This document shows positions 1 through 6,450 of a stretch of DNA of 64,000 nt, one piece after another (the first letter of the stretch is position 1; each line of letters starts with the position of its first letter). The notes under the pieces are model-generated. The model was not told where the DNA came from. It ran no database searches and worked only from the letters and a program-made list of their open reading frames with translations. Source of the stretch: CACIAM-69d sp001698445 (GTDB taxonomy: Bacteria; Cyanobacteriota; Cyanobacteriia; CACIAM-69d); NCBI RefSeq assembly GCF_043235035.1, contig NZ_JAZAQF010000069.1, positions 62,001 to 126,000 on the forward strand. The letters are read 5' to 3'. The translations under genes were made by a program, and so were the position numbers.

Positions 1-446
1 GATAACAGCTCCACGGCAGCACCCGATTCTGGAAACTCAGGCTAGCAGGTATGCGGGTTGTCAAGCTCACTAAGTGAATTATTCATCAGCATTTCTTAGC
101 CAGCCCATGACAATCGGCATACCTGCTCAGCCGCTGAGATACCAAACATTGCACGAACATCAAAAGACTGACACCCTGACAGTCAAACTCTAACGCAGAT
201 TCGCGCTGATTGGAAGCAGCCTCCGAGGGCTTCCGATAAGTGACCAGGGGGCAGCAGGAGCGCGATCGAGTGCCGGTAATGCGGATAGTTGGGACGATTT
301 AGAGTGCTTTGGATCACCACGGGGTCACGATGAGGTCACTCAAAAATGGTACTGGGATCATTGCTAAATGCCCACTAGACCAGAGCAAAATAGCCCTGGG
401 ATCAGCCTGTAATGAATTTGTGATCAGCTAACGATCGGGTATGGGA
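1..446. other. Gene-free left edge of the window
   Basis: No credible coding frame is seen here; the short frame that begins near 441 runs antisense through the next gene and is rejected. The stretch holds one long inverted repeat (44-127, listed separately) and a small hairpin-prone segment near 211-235. It lies downstream of the minus-strand HTH/GrpE-like gene, so it is a 3' region for that gene, or belongs to whatever lies to the left. Confidence 0.5.
44..127. repeat. 20-bp imperfect inverted repeat with 44-bp spacer
   Basis: The left arm at 44-63 (AGCAGGTATGCGGGTTGTCA) and the reverse complement of the right arm at 108-127 match at 18 of 20 positions. The spacer itself has weak internal pairing (CTAAG near 70-74 against CTTAG near 95-99), so the whole could fold as one long hairpin. 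It could be the end of a small non-autonomous element, a structured RNA or an operator pair. No transposase is nearby, and no T-run follows either arm, so it is not a standard terminator. Confidence 0.6.
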
Positions 447-1115
447 TCACTGCACGATGCTGACCTGGGCCCGATGAAGCAATCGGCCCTGATGACGAAA
501 ACCGGGCATGGTTACTTTTACGCGATCGCCCGGTTGAGCATGACCCCAGGCCAATTGATGCCATTGGGGGTCGTAGACCACTTCTTCCCCGATCGGGGCA
601 ATTTGTTCAACGGCCCAATGCTCCAGTAACTGATCCAGCGGCCGCAACAGGGGCAAGAGGTTGGTGGCGGGGATGTGGGGATTGTGCTGGGCGGCGGCAA
701 CGGCCTTGTACCAATTCAGTAGCCAAGGCTCCAGGATTTGCAAGCTCGATCGCTGGAACTCCGCCAACAGTTGCTCTCGTTCGCTTTCCAGGCGGGTTTT
801 CAGTCGGTGATATTCCTGCTGAAGCTGCACCAACTCGGCCGCATGAACATCAGGAGCCAACCGCTGGGCCGGGGATTGGTCGGAGGCGGGCTTGCTGTTG
901 TCGGCATTGTTCGCCATGCCCAATAGGTCGATCGGGGTGACATTTAAGGCCTTGGCAATCCGCCCGATCGCATCGAGGCGCAAGCGATCTAAATTGCCTT
1001 GCCGCAACAGTCGCACCTGATACATAGAAACTTGTGCGGCATCTGCCAAGGCTCGCCAACTGCGCACCTTGGCTGTCACCATCCAACGTTTCAGCAACCG
1101 CTCCCGATCGCTCAT
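447..1115 (-). CDS. HTH (XRE-like) protein with GrpE-like C-terminus
   Basis: A 222-residue protein. Residues about 10-60 form a helix-turn-helix of XRE type (WRALADAAQVSMYQVRLLRQ, then RLDAIGRIAKALNVTPIDLL). A charged coiled coil covers about residues 85-125. The C-terminal part resembles the beta-domain end of GrpE, with the signature PIGEEVVYDPQWHQ. I believe this HTH-GrpE-like architecture occurs in cyanobacterial genomes; a role as a nucleotide-exchange-like partner of DnaK or as a regulator is inference. The start was set at ATG 1115, which has a purine-rich GAGAAG upstream; the longer frame to 1355 adds a cysteine-rich stretch that does not look like protein. It is a single gene with no operon partner. 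Confidence 0.72.
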   Translation of the reverse strand: MSDRERLLKRWMVTAKVRSWRALADAAQVSMYQVRLLRQGNLDRLRLDAIGRIAKALNVTPIDLLGMANNADNSKPASDQSPAQRLAPDVHAAELVQLQQEYHRLKTRLESEREQLLAEFQRSSLQILEPWLLNWYKAVAAAQHNPHIPATNLLPLLRPLDQLLEHWAVEQIAPIGEEVVYDPQWHQLAWGHAQPGDRVKVTMPGFRHQGRLLHRAQVSIVQ

Positions 1116-1334
1116 TAACTTCTCGTACCTTTGCTTGAGTCCTTTACTTGGGCCCCGATGGGCCGCCAATTGCTCCAAACAAGGGCCCTGTCCCTTTCGC
1201 TCTCCCCTTGCTCTGGCCCAAGCCAATGGGTTAACTGCAAGCTCAGGAGCGGGTTTCACCCATATCCTACCAGACTGAGCGAAAGCACCCTCGCAAGCCG
1301 TTGAACCACCCAACGCAAAGCGCCATCCTTTACG

Positions 1335-1440
1335 CTGCAACTTGCAACATCGCAACTTGCAACATTGCAGCTTTTAATATTTCAGCGTTCAAAATATCTC
1401 AACTTGATATTTCAACTTGCAATATTTCAGTTTTCAACCG
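1335..1440. repeat. Degenerate AT-rich short tandem repeats
   Basis: Words such as GCAACTTGCAACAT occur twice in tandem (about 1336-1365) and then decay into related copies (CAACTTGATATTTCAACTTGCAATATTTCAG) up to about 1440. The rest of the gap 1116-1560 holds no gene. The block lies upstream of the HTH/GrpE-like gene and downstream of the DUF1350 gene, both on the minus strand, so it may overlap the promoter of the former. It is probably a slipped-strand expansion. Confidence 0.6.
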
Positions 1441-1560
1441 GCTAGCGGCCTGAGCCGGAGATCCTCGATCGCTGGCTGCCCATCCTCAGCCCGTCCTCGT
1501 GCCAAGGCCGGGGATAAGCGGCTGCTCATCCTAAACCGATTCAATCTGATTCAATCTGAC

Positions 1561-2409
1561 TCAGGCCGATTCAAACGGATTCAGCCAACGCAGCAATTCT
1601 TGGCTGAGACGATTCAGATCGCGATAAAAAATTTCCTGCTTGGCCCATTGCCCGATCGCGTCGAGGGGGCTGAACGCGCCGCCGGTTTGCCACTGAATAT
1701 CCTGGCCCAAAGGGGTGAGGTGATTTCCCGGTAGCTCCTGCAAAGCTAACCAACCGGGAAAGCGTCGTTGCAAAATGGGAGCTAACCGGCTCGACTGATC
1801 CAGATCATCGGTGGCAAAACGAATGAGCAAATTTCGGCGAATCCCGTATTGGGCGGCGATCAGTTGCTCCGTTTCCGTGGGCGAGGGGGTGAATTCCGCA
1901 TTCAGTCGCTTATCAAACACATCAGCCGGAACAGCCCCAGGCACAGCGCGGTTAATCGACTCCAGAACGGGGCCGAAGCGATCGAACAGGGGAATCGCCC
2001 GTTGCGCCGAATAGTTATTGAAGGCCATCAGCGCATTGCCGGCCCGCTCCACCTCAAAGATGCTGCCGATTAATAGATGCAGCTTGCAGCCCATGCTGTG
2101 GCCCAGACCATAGACCGGGATCGATCGCCGTCGCAGTTGACCATGCCGATAAAGCCAATCGATGGCGCGATCGAACCGAATCAGCGCATCCTCCGCGATC
2201 GCCTCATGGTCAAACCCAGAATTGACAAAGGGCGTGGCGATCGTTCCGTAGCCGCGATTGGCCAGCCGCTCCAGCAACCAGCGGTAGGTGAACTGGGGAG
2301 CCGCGCCCACAAAGGCCCCGCCCAAGAAATGAATCACCCCTAGCGGATTCGCCGGGATCAGCACCCAAGCTCCGTTTAATTCACGCCACTGTGCTGCCTG
2401 TCCCGCCAT
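1561..2409 (-). CDS. DUF1350 family alpha/beta-hydrolase-like protein
   Basis: A 282-residue protein of the DUF1350 family, found in cyanobacteria and plants. An alpha/beta-hydrolase fold is suggested by the nucleophile-elbow-like GLGHSMGCKLH (residues about 103-113), a hydrophobic strand before it and a late GNHLTPLG that could supply the catalytic histidine. The substrate is unknown. ATG 2409 is preferred because the family-like sequence begins there (WRELNGAWVLIP); a GTG at 2541 would add 44 low-complexity, basic residues. It is transcribed away from dapL, and about 280 bp separate the two. Confidence 0.8.
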   Translation of the reverse strand: MAGQAAQWRELNGAWVLIPANPLGVIHFLGGAFVGAAPQFTYRWLLERLANRGYGTIATPFVNSGFDHEAIAEDALIRFDRAIDWLYRHGQLRRRSIPVYGLGHSMGCKLHLLIGSIFEVERAGNALMAFNNYSAQRAIPLFDRFGPVLESINRAVPGAVPADVFDKRLNAEFTPSPTETEQLIAAQYGIRRNLLIRFATDDLDQSSRLAPILQRRFPGWLALQELPGNHLTPLGQDIQWQTGGAFSPLDAIGQWAKQEIFYRDLNRLSQELLRWLNPFESA

Positions 2410-2587
2410 CGATCGCCCACGTTCGTTCTGTTGATCAAACCCTTGGCATTGTAGCGCTTTGCTTATGGAGCGGGGTTTCGGCGGGATTTTCTGCCCCCGA
2501 TCGCCAGAAGATCCCGCCAGGGCCGTAGGCTGGTTAGACACTACAACTCCGGGAATATTTCACCCCGTCTAACCGGTAACTGGCGAT

Positions 2588-2625
2588 CGCGGTGGGGCAA
2601 GGGGCTTAAGCCCCTTGTCTGGTCG
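2588..2625. repeat. Dispersed palindrome, copy 1
   Basis: The perfect 20-bp palindrome CAAGGGGCTTAAGCCCCTTG is at 2598-2617, preceded by GGGG and followed by TCTGGT. The same 30-bp block recurs at 24220-24249 between cup and ndhD. It lies in the divergent gap between the DUF1350 gene and dapL. Recurrence with identical flanks shows a dispersed repeat family and argues against a chance hairpin. Confidence 0.85.
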
Positions 2626-2693
2626 GTTGATCGGGCTAGGGAACCGGCGAGTGAGTGGTGAAGGTTCCCGATCGCAACCCCCAGGGGCAAACC

Positions 2694-3929
2694 ATGGCCA
2701 GAATTAACGACAACTACCTGAAGCTAAAAGCCGGTTATCTGTTTCCCGAAATCGCCCGCCGGGTTAATGCCTTCGCCGCCGAGCATCCCGATGCGCCGAT
2801 TATTCGCTTGGGCATTGGCGACGTGACCGAGCCGCTGCCGGAAGCCTGCCGCACCGCCATGATCAACGCGGTGAACGACATGGGCGATCGGGGCAGCTTC
2901 AAGGGCTACGGCCCCGAGCAGGGCTACGCATGGTTGCGCGAGGCGATCGCCCAGCACGACTTCCAAGCCCGTGGTTGCGATATTGATGCCTCGGAAATCT
3001 TCATTTCCGACGGTTCCAAGTGCGACTGCGGCAACATTCTGGACATCTTCGGCAACGACAACACGATCGCCGTCACCGATCCGGTCTATCCCGTCTATGT
3101 GGACACCAACGTGATGGCGGGTCACACGGGCGACGCAAACGATCGGGGCGAATACGGCGGCTTGGTTTACCTGCCGATTTCCGCTGAAAACGACTTCACC
3201 GCCCAAATCCCCAGCGAAAAAGTCGATCTGATTTATCTCTGCTTCCCCAACAACCCCACCGGATCCGTCGCCACCCGCGAGCATCTGCAAGCCTGGGTGG
3301 ATTACGCCCGCAGCCACGGCTCGATCATCTTCTTCGATGCCGCCTACGAAGCCTTCATCACCGATCCGGCGATTCCCCACTCGATTTTTGAGATTGAAGG
3401 GGCCCGCGACTGCGCGATCGAGTTCCGTTCCTTCTCCAAAAATGCCGGCTTCACCGGAACCCGTTGCGCCTTGACCGTTGTGCCCAAAACCCTGAAGGGC
3501 CAAACCGCCGACGGCACGGGCGTGGATCTCTGGAGCCTGTGGAACCGTCGCCAATCCACCAAGTTCAACGGTGTGTCCTACATTGTCCAGCGCGGGGCCG
3601 AGGCGGTCTACTCACCCGAGGGGCAAGCCCAAACCAAGGCCCTGGTGAGCTTCTATCTGGAAAATGCCCAAATCATCCGCGAGAAGCTGACCGAGGCAGG
3701 TTTGGCGGTCTATGGCGGCATCAACGCGCCCTACGTGTGGGTGCAAACGCCGAACGGTCTGTCGAGCTGGGATTTCTTTGATAAGTTGCTGCACACCTGC
3801 AATGTGGTGGGCACGCCGGGTTCGGGCTTCGGCGCGGCGGGCGAAGGCTATTTCCGCATTTCGGCATTCAACAGCCGGGCGAATGTGGAAGAAGCAACCC
3901 GCCGGATCGTGGAAACCTTCAAGGCATAA
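2694..3929 (+). CDS. dapL: LL-diaminopimelate aminotransferase
   Basis: A 411-residue PLP enzyme that converts tetrahydrodipicolinate and glutamate directly to LL-diaminopimelate in lysine and peptidoglycan synthesis, the route used by cyanobacteria and plants. The N-terminus (ARINDNYLKLKAGYLFPEIA) and length match DapL. The substrate loop (SDGSKCDCGN), the strand with DPVYPVY, CFPNNPTG and the PLP-lysine motif FRSFSKNAGFTGTR (Lys249) are present. ATG 2694 was chosen over the 13-codon longer frame because it gives the family length; a purine-rich CAGGGGCAA precedes it. The downstream neighbour is convergent. Confidence 0.96.
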   Translation: MARINDNYLKLKAGYLFPEIARRVNAFAAEHPDAPIIRLGIGDVTEPLPEACRTAMINAVNDMGDRGSFKGYGPEQGYAWLREAIAQHDFQARGCDIDASEIFISDGSKCDCGNILDIFGNDNTIAVTDPVYPVYVDTNVMAGHTGDANDRGEYGGLVYLPISAENDFTAQIPSEKVDLIYLCFPNNPTGSVATREHLQAWVDYARSHGSIIFFDAAYEAFITDPAIPHSIFEIEGARDCAIEFRSFSKNAGFTGTRCALTVVPKTLKGQTADGTGVDLWSLWNRRQSTKFNGVSYIVQRGAEAVYSPEGQAQTKALVSFYLENAQIIREKLTEAGLAVYGGINAPYVWVQTPNGLSSWDFFDKLLHTCNVVGTPGSGFGAAGEGYFRISAFNSRANVEEATRRIVETFKA

Positions 3930-3950
3930 CCGCTAAACCTGATCAGGGGC

Positions 3951-3977
3951 GCGGGGGCAAATCAGTCTCCCGCGTAC
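3951..3977. terminator. Possible hairpin between convergent genes
   Basis: GCGCGGGGG and CTCCCGCG can pair around a loop of about nine bases between the stop of dapL and the stop of the DUF2442 gene. No clear T-run follows on either strand, so a rho-independent terminator is only suggested. Confidence 0.35.
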
Positions 3978-3995
3978 CCTGCAAGGGATTACGAA

Positions 3996-4505
3996 TTAAG
4001 CCGCGTGAGACGTGGCGGGGGTGATGGGCAACGGTGAACCGTCGGGCAGTAGAACGGGTTGTTCAAGAGCTACTTGAAGCGATCGCGCCAAGGCTTGAAG
4101 TTCATCCAGGCTATTGGCTTTGGGTTGAATCACCGCAGTGGTATCGATCTGAAGGTTGCCCATGCCATCGTCAAAAACCGGGCAGATTTGATAGTAATTG
4201 TCGTGGAAGACAACGCGATAGCTGTTGGTGGCGGTTGGTGGTGTTGCGCTTATTTTTTGACCGATTTGGTACAGGAATTCCGGGGCAAAATCTGCACCAT
4301 TGGGCCAGGCGATCGTGTGGGTTTCTGGGTCGATCGTCACTTGCTGAAAAACAGCTAGGGATTTGAGGGGTTCAAAAATTTCCCCGTGGAGTTCAGCGTC
4401 TAGGTCAACCCGTACCATTTCTTGGTTATTGAAAATCAGCTCTAATTCATAACCTTGCAAGTAGCTGACTTTTGTAATTACTAGAGATTGAGATGCTATC
4501 AACAT
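3996..4505 (-). CDS. DUF2442 protein with C-terminal extension
   Basis: A 169-residue protein. Residues about 8-80 match the DUF2442 pattern (ITKVSYLQGYELELIFNN, a central RVDL, then the end TIAWPNGADFAPEFLY). The remaining ~85 residues are an extension with no domain that I recognise. DUF2442 genes are very often paired with DUF4160 genes, as here (29 bp downstream of 4535-4786), in arrangements that look like toxin-antitoxin modules; function is unproven. ATG 4505 is preferred over the longer frame to 4583, because the longer form would overlap the upstream gene by about 50 bp and adds unrelated sequence. Confidence 0.75.
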   Translation of the reverse strand: MLIASQSLVITKVSYLQGYELELIFNNQEMVRVDLDAELHGEIFEPLKSLAVFQQVTIDPETHTIAWPNGADFAPEFLYQIGQKISATPPTATNSYRVVFHDNYYQICPVFDDGMGNLQIDTTAVIQPKANSLDELQALARSLQVALEQPVLLPDGSPLPITPATSHAA

Positions 4506-4534
4506 GGCTAGAGTACTTAATGCTAGAGAAATCT

Positions 4535-4786
4535 TTAGGACTCGATAAACAAAAGTGGCTTGCGATCGCGGGCCCGCTGCCAATTGTCTCGAAGTTCCGC
4601 ATCATGCTGATCTGCCCACTCCAGTACCATCCGCAGAGCTTGTTTATTCATTTTCCCTTGGACTAAACCGCTGTCTAGCTCAATTAAAACCTCTTGGTCT
4701 TGATAGCGGGCGTGGAAGTGGGGTGGTTGATGGTCGTTGTAGTTGATATACATAATAATGCCTTGAAAACGGGCAATCGTAGGCAT
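4535..4786 (-). CDS. DUF4160 protein
   Basis: An 83-residue DUF4160 protein: start MPTIARFQGIIMYI, then the family core DHQPPHFHARYQDQEVLIEL and a C-terminal helix with LEWADQHDAELRDNW. It is the upstream member of a DUF4160-DUF2442 pair. Family members are small and usually encoded beside DUF2442; a toxin-antitoxin-like role is often proposed, but the sequence does not show it. The GC content and the neighbours (XisHI, HigA, NACHT) suggest an accessory block. Confidence 0.85.
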   Translation of the reverse strand: MPTIARFQGIIMYINYNDHQPPHFHARYQDQEVLIELDSGLVQGKMNKQALRMVLEWADQHDAELRDNWQRARDRKPLLFIES

Positions 4787-4830
4787 AGTTTTTTAGATCG
4801 AGATAAGACGGGATAAACCCAATTTAGTTG

Positions 4831-4864
4831 TGTAGGTTGGGTTGAGTCTTACGAAACTCAACAT
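4831..4864. repeat. Fragment of a dispersed TTGGGTTGAG repeat
   Basis: TGTAGGTTGGGTTGAG followed by a short centre and GAAACTCAAC resembles the left arm of the palindromic element at 25876-25959. Here only one arm is present, just downstream of the minus-strand gene 4896-5291. Repeats with this GTAGGTTGGGTTGAG core are, to my knowledge, widespread in cyanobacterial intergenic DNA. Confidence 0.65.
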
Positions 4865-4895
4865 GATCAATCCAGCACTGACTATTATTGGGTTG

Positions 4896-5291
4896 CTATC
4901 CCACGAGTTCTCCGCCGCATTCACAGCGGGAGTTGCCGTTGTCGTGAACTCCGAAGGGGCGAGTGCAGCGATAACAGGTCAAGCACTTGCATTGGGTGCA
5001 AACGCTGAGGTTTTCAAGGCGATAGGTTTCAGAGCATTCCAAGCAACGTTCTCGTTGTCTGAGCATTAAATCCCATCCCTCTGCTCCGCCACCGTTATCC
5101 CTGCTGGCTTGCAGGTAGGCTGCCAAGTCCGCATTGTTATTGGTACTTTCTGTTCCGCCAATGCTTCCTGACCAGCAGAGAACCCGAAACAACTCAAGAC
5201 CTTGGGGCAGCAGGTTGGGGTCTTGTCCTGCTTCTCTCCAGGCCTGTGCTTTTGCTTCGAGTTGTAGTTGCATCGATTGATGATTCGTCAT
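4896..5291 (-). CDS. Hypothetical protein with C-terminal zinc-ribbon-like cysteines
   Basis: A 131-residue protein of unknown function. The N-terminal half is helical and charged. The C-terminal half carries seven cysteines in spaced CxxC units (CLECSETY, CTQCKCLTCYRC) and ends with RCECGGELVG, a pattern typical of a double zinc ribbon. The start at ATG 5291 has a GAGAAAG about 7 nt upstream. It is in line with XisI and XisH (18 bp downstream of xisI), so it may be co-transcribed with them. A metal-binding adaptor is plausible, but I do not recognise the family. Confidence 0.65.
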   Translation of the reverse strand: MTNHQSMQLQLEAKAQAWREAGQDPNLLPQGLELFRVLCWSGSIGGTESTNNNADLAAYLQASRDNGGGAEGWDLMLRQRERCLECSETYRLENLSVCTQCKCLTCYRCTRPFGVHDNGNSRCECGGELVG

Positions 5292-5308
5292 GACAGCTTT
5301 CTCATAGA

Positions 5309-5650
5309 TTAGGACGCGATCGCAAAGCCAGTGTGGGGACGAACTTTGGGGTGGCGGAATCCAAGCACGATCGCCTGTTGAACAATGCCGCGATCGAGTA
5401 AATCTCGGGCCACACCAGATTCGGTTTCATCGTTTTGAATCCAAATCAAACCGTCAATGATTTCGATATGGATCGGGGTGCTGTGAAAGTAGCGATCGCC
5501 CTCCCATCCGCTGTCGATGAGGGCGTAGTTGTCGCGGGTTTCATCCACAAGGATGCGCGATCGATAGGGGCTATTGGCGCTGTTGCGATAGTCGGCGTGT
5601 TCTTGCAAGATGGCTTGAATAATGGTGCGGTAGTTTAGTGGGGTATCCAT
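5309..5650 (-). CDS. xisI: XisI-like fdxN-element excision controlling factor
   Basis: A 113-residue protein matching the XisI family: YRTIIQAILQEHADY at the N-terminus, then DNYALIDSGWEG, IHIEIIDGLIWIQND and the end IVLGFRHPKVRPHTGFA. In Anabaena, XisH and XisI are needed with XisF for fdxN element excision, but most copies in cyanobacteria lie far from any such element. It overlaps the end of xisH by 16 bp, as is usual for this pair, so translation is probably coupled. No recombinase or nif gene is in the window. Confidence 0.9.
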   Translation of the reverse strand: MDTPLNYRTIIQAILQEHADYRNSANSPYRSRILVDETRDNYALIDSGWEGDRYFHSTPIHIEIIDGLIWIQNDETESGVARDLLDRGIVQQAIVLGFRHPKVRPHTGFAIAS

Positions 5651-6054
5651 TGCAAAATCACCTCAGAGTCAGGATCGAAAACCAATAACTGAAGAGCTTG
5701 GCTATCTAGCAAAATCTGACCAATTTCAATTGTAAACAATCCCAAGTAAGCAGCTTGGGGCAAGGCTAAATAGAGTCGTCGATCAATTTTCTGAGCTTCT
5801 ATGATTCGTTGATACAGTGTGTATTGCCCAAGGGCTTTTTCAAGGTCATCAATATCGGAAACACCTGTGAAGCTCTTGATTTCTACAATAATTTTATCTA
5901 ATCCTCGCTGGGCCGCGATCGCCCGTTCAGCTCCCAGGTCGGCGGCGAGTCGCTTTTTGCCAACTTTCAGCAGAAAGGGATCATCGGTCACAAGCCAGCC
6001 ATCTTTTTCAAGGGCGGTGCGAACAGCGAAGTGATACAGGTCTCGACGGGGCAC
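5635..6054 (-). CDS. xisH: XisH-like fdxN-element excision controlling factor
   Basis: A 139-residue XisH family protein. It starts at GTG 6054 (PRRDLYHFAVRTALEKDGW, where the family begins), has TDDPFLLKVGKKRLAADLG, and shows the core LDKIIVEIKSF, which resembles a PD-(D/E)XK nuclease-type strand with ExK; later SDIDDLEKALGQYTLY is conserved in the family. It lies upstream of xisI with overlapping ends. Nuclease activity is an inference from the fold resemblance. It is part of the minus-strand accessory block. Confidence 0.9.
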   Translation of the reverse strand: MPRRDLYHFAVRTALEKDGWLVTDDPFLLKVGKKRLAADLGAERAIAAQRGLDKIIVEIKSFTGVSDIDDLEKALGQYTLYQRIIEAQKIDRRLYLALPQAAYLGLFTIEIGQILLDSQALQLLVFDPDSEVILQWIPH

Positions 6055-6138
6055 GGATTCTCTGGGGGATGATCGTCTCTTTACCTCATCGATCTCAATT
6101 AGTCATCTTGTAGGGTGGTCAGTTTGACTGCTAACGTG

Positions 6139-6450
6139 CTAGCTGCCAGAAATGGGGGCGAAGACTTTGACTTCGGTTTCTAGGCGATCGCGGAGGGTTT
6201 GTTTCAGGGTTTCGAGATCGTAGTGAATTTGTAGGTTCAGCCAAAATCGTTCGGAGAGACCAAAGTAGCGGGACAGACGCAGGGCAACTTCAGGCGAAAT
6301 TGATCGCTTCCCACGGGCGATCGCCCCAATGATTCGTACCGAAATCCCAGTTTCAGCAGCCAGTTTGGTGTAGGAAATTTTCAGCGGCCGCAAAAATTCC
6401 TCTAGCAAAACTTCACCAGGATGAATGAGGTTTTGTTGATCGATTGTCAT
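6139..6450 (-). CDS. higA: HigA-family antitoxin-like HTH protein (orphan)
   Basis: A 103-residue protein with the HigA/addiction-antidote signature: IHPGEVLLEEFLRPLKIS, the HTH (TKLAAETGISVRIIGAIARG) and RLSRYFGLSERFWLNLQ. Family members usually follow a small HigB/RelE-type toxin gene. Here no toxin precedes it: the upstream gene is the NACHT protein, whose stop codon overlaps this start (TAATG at 6448-6452). It may regulate the NACHT transcript or be a leftover of a lost toxin-antitoxin pair; both are inference. Confidence 0.88.
   Translation of the reverse strand: MTIDQQNLIHPGEVLLEEFLRPLKISYTKLAAETGISVRIIGAIARGKRSISPEVALRLSRYFGLSERFWLNLQIHYDLETLKQTLRDRLETEVKVFAPISGS

Noticed and set aside
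2724..3554. 276-codon minus-strand frame over dapL
   Set aside because: Antisense shadow of a conserved enzyme gene.
6139..6450. Complete HigBA toxin-antitoxin pair
   Set aside because: No HigB/RelE-type gene lies on either side of the higA-like gene; the neighbours are the NACHT gene and xisH.
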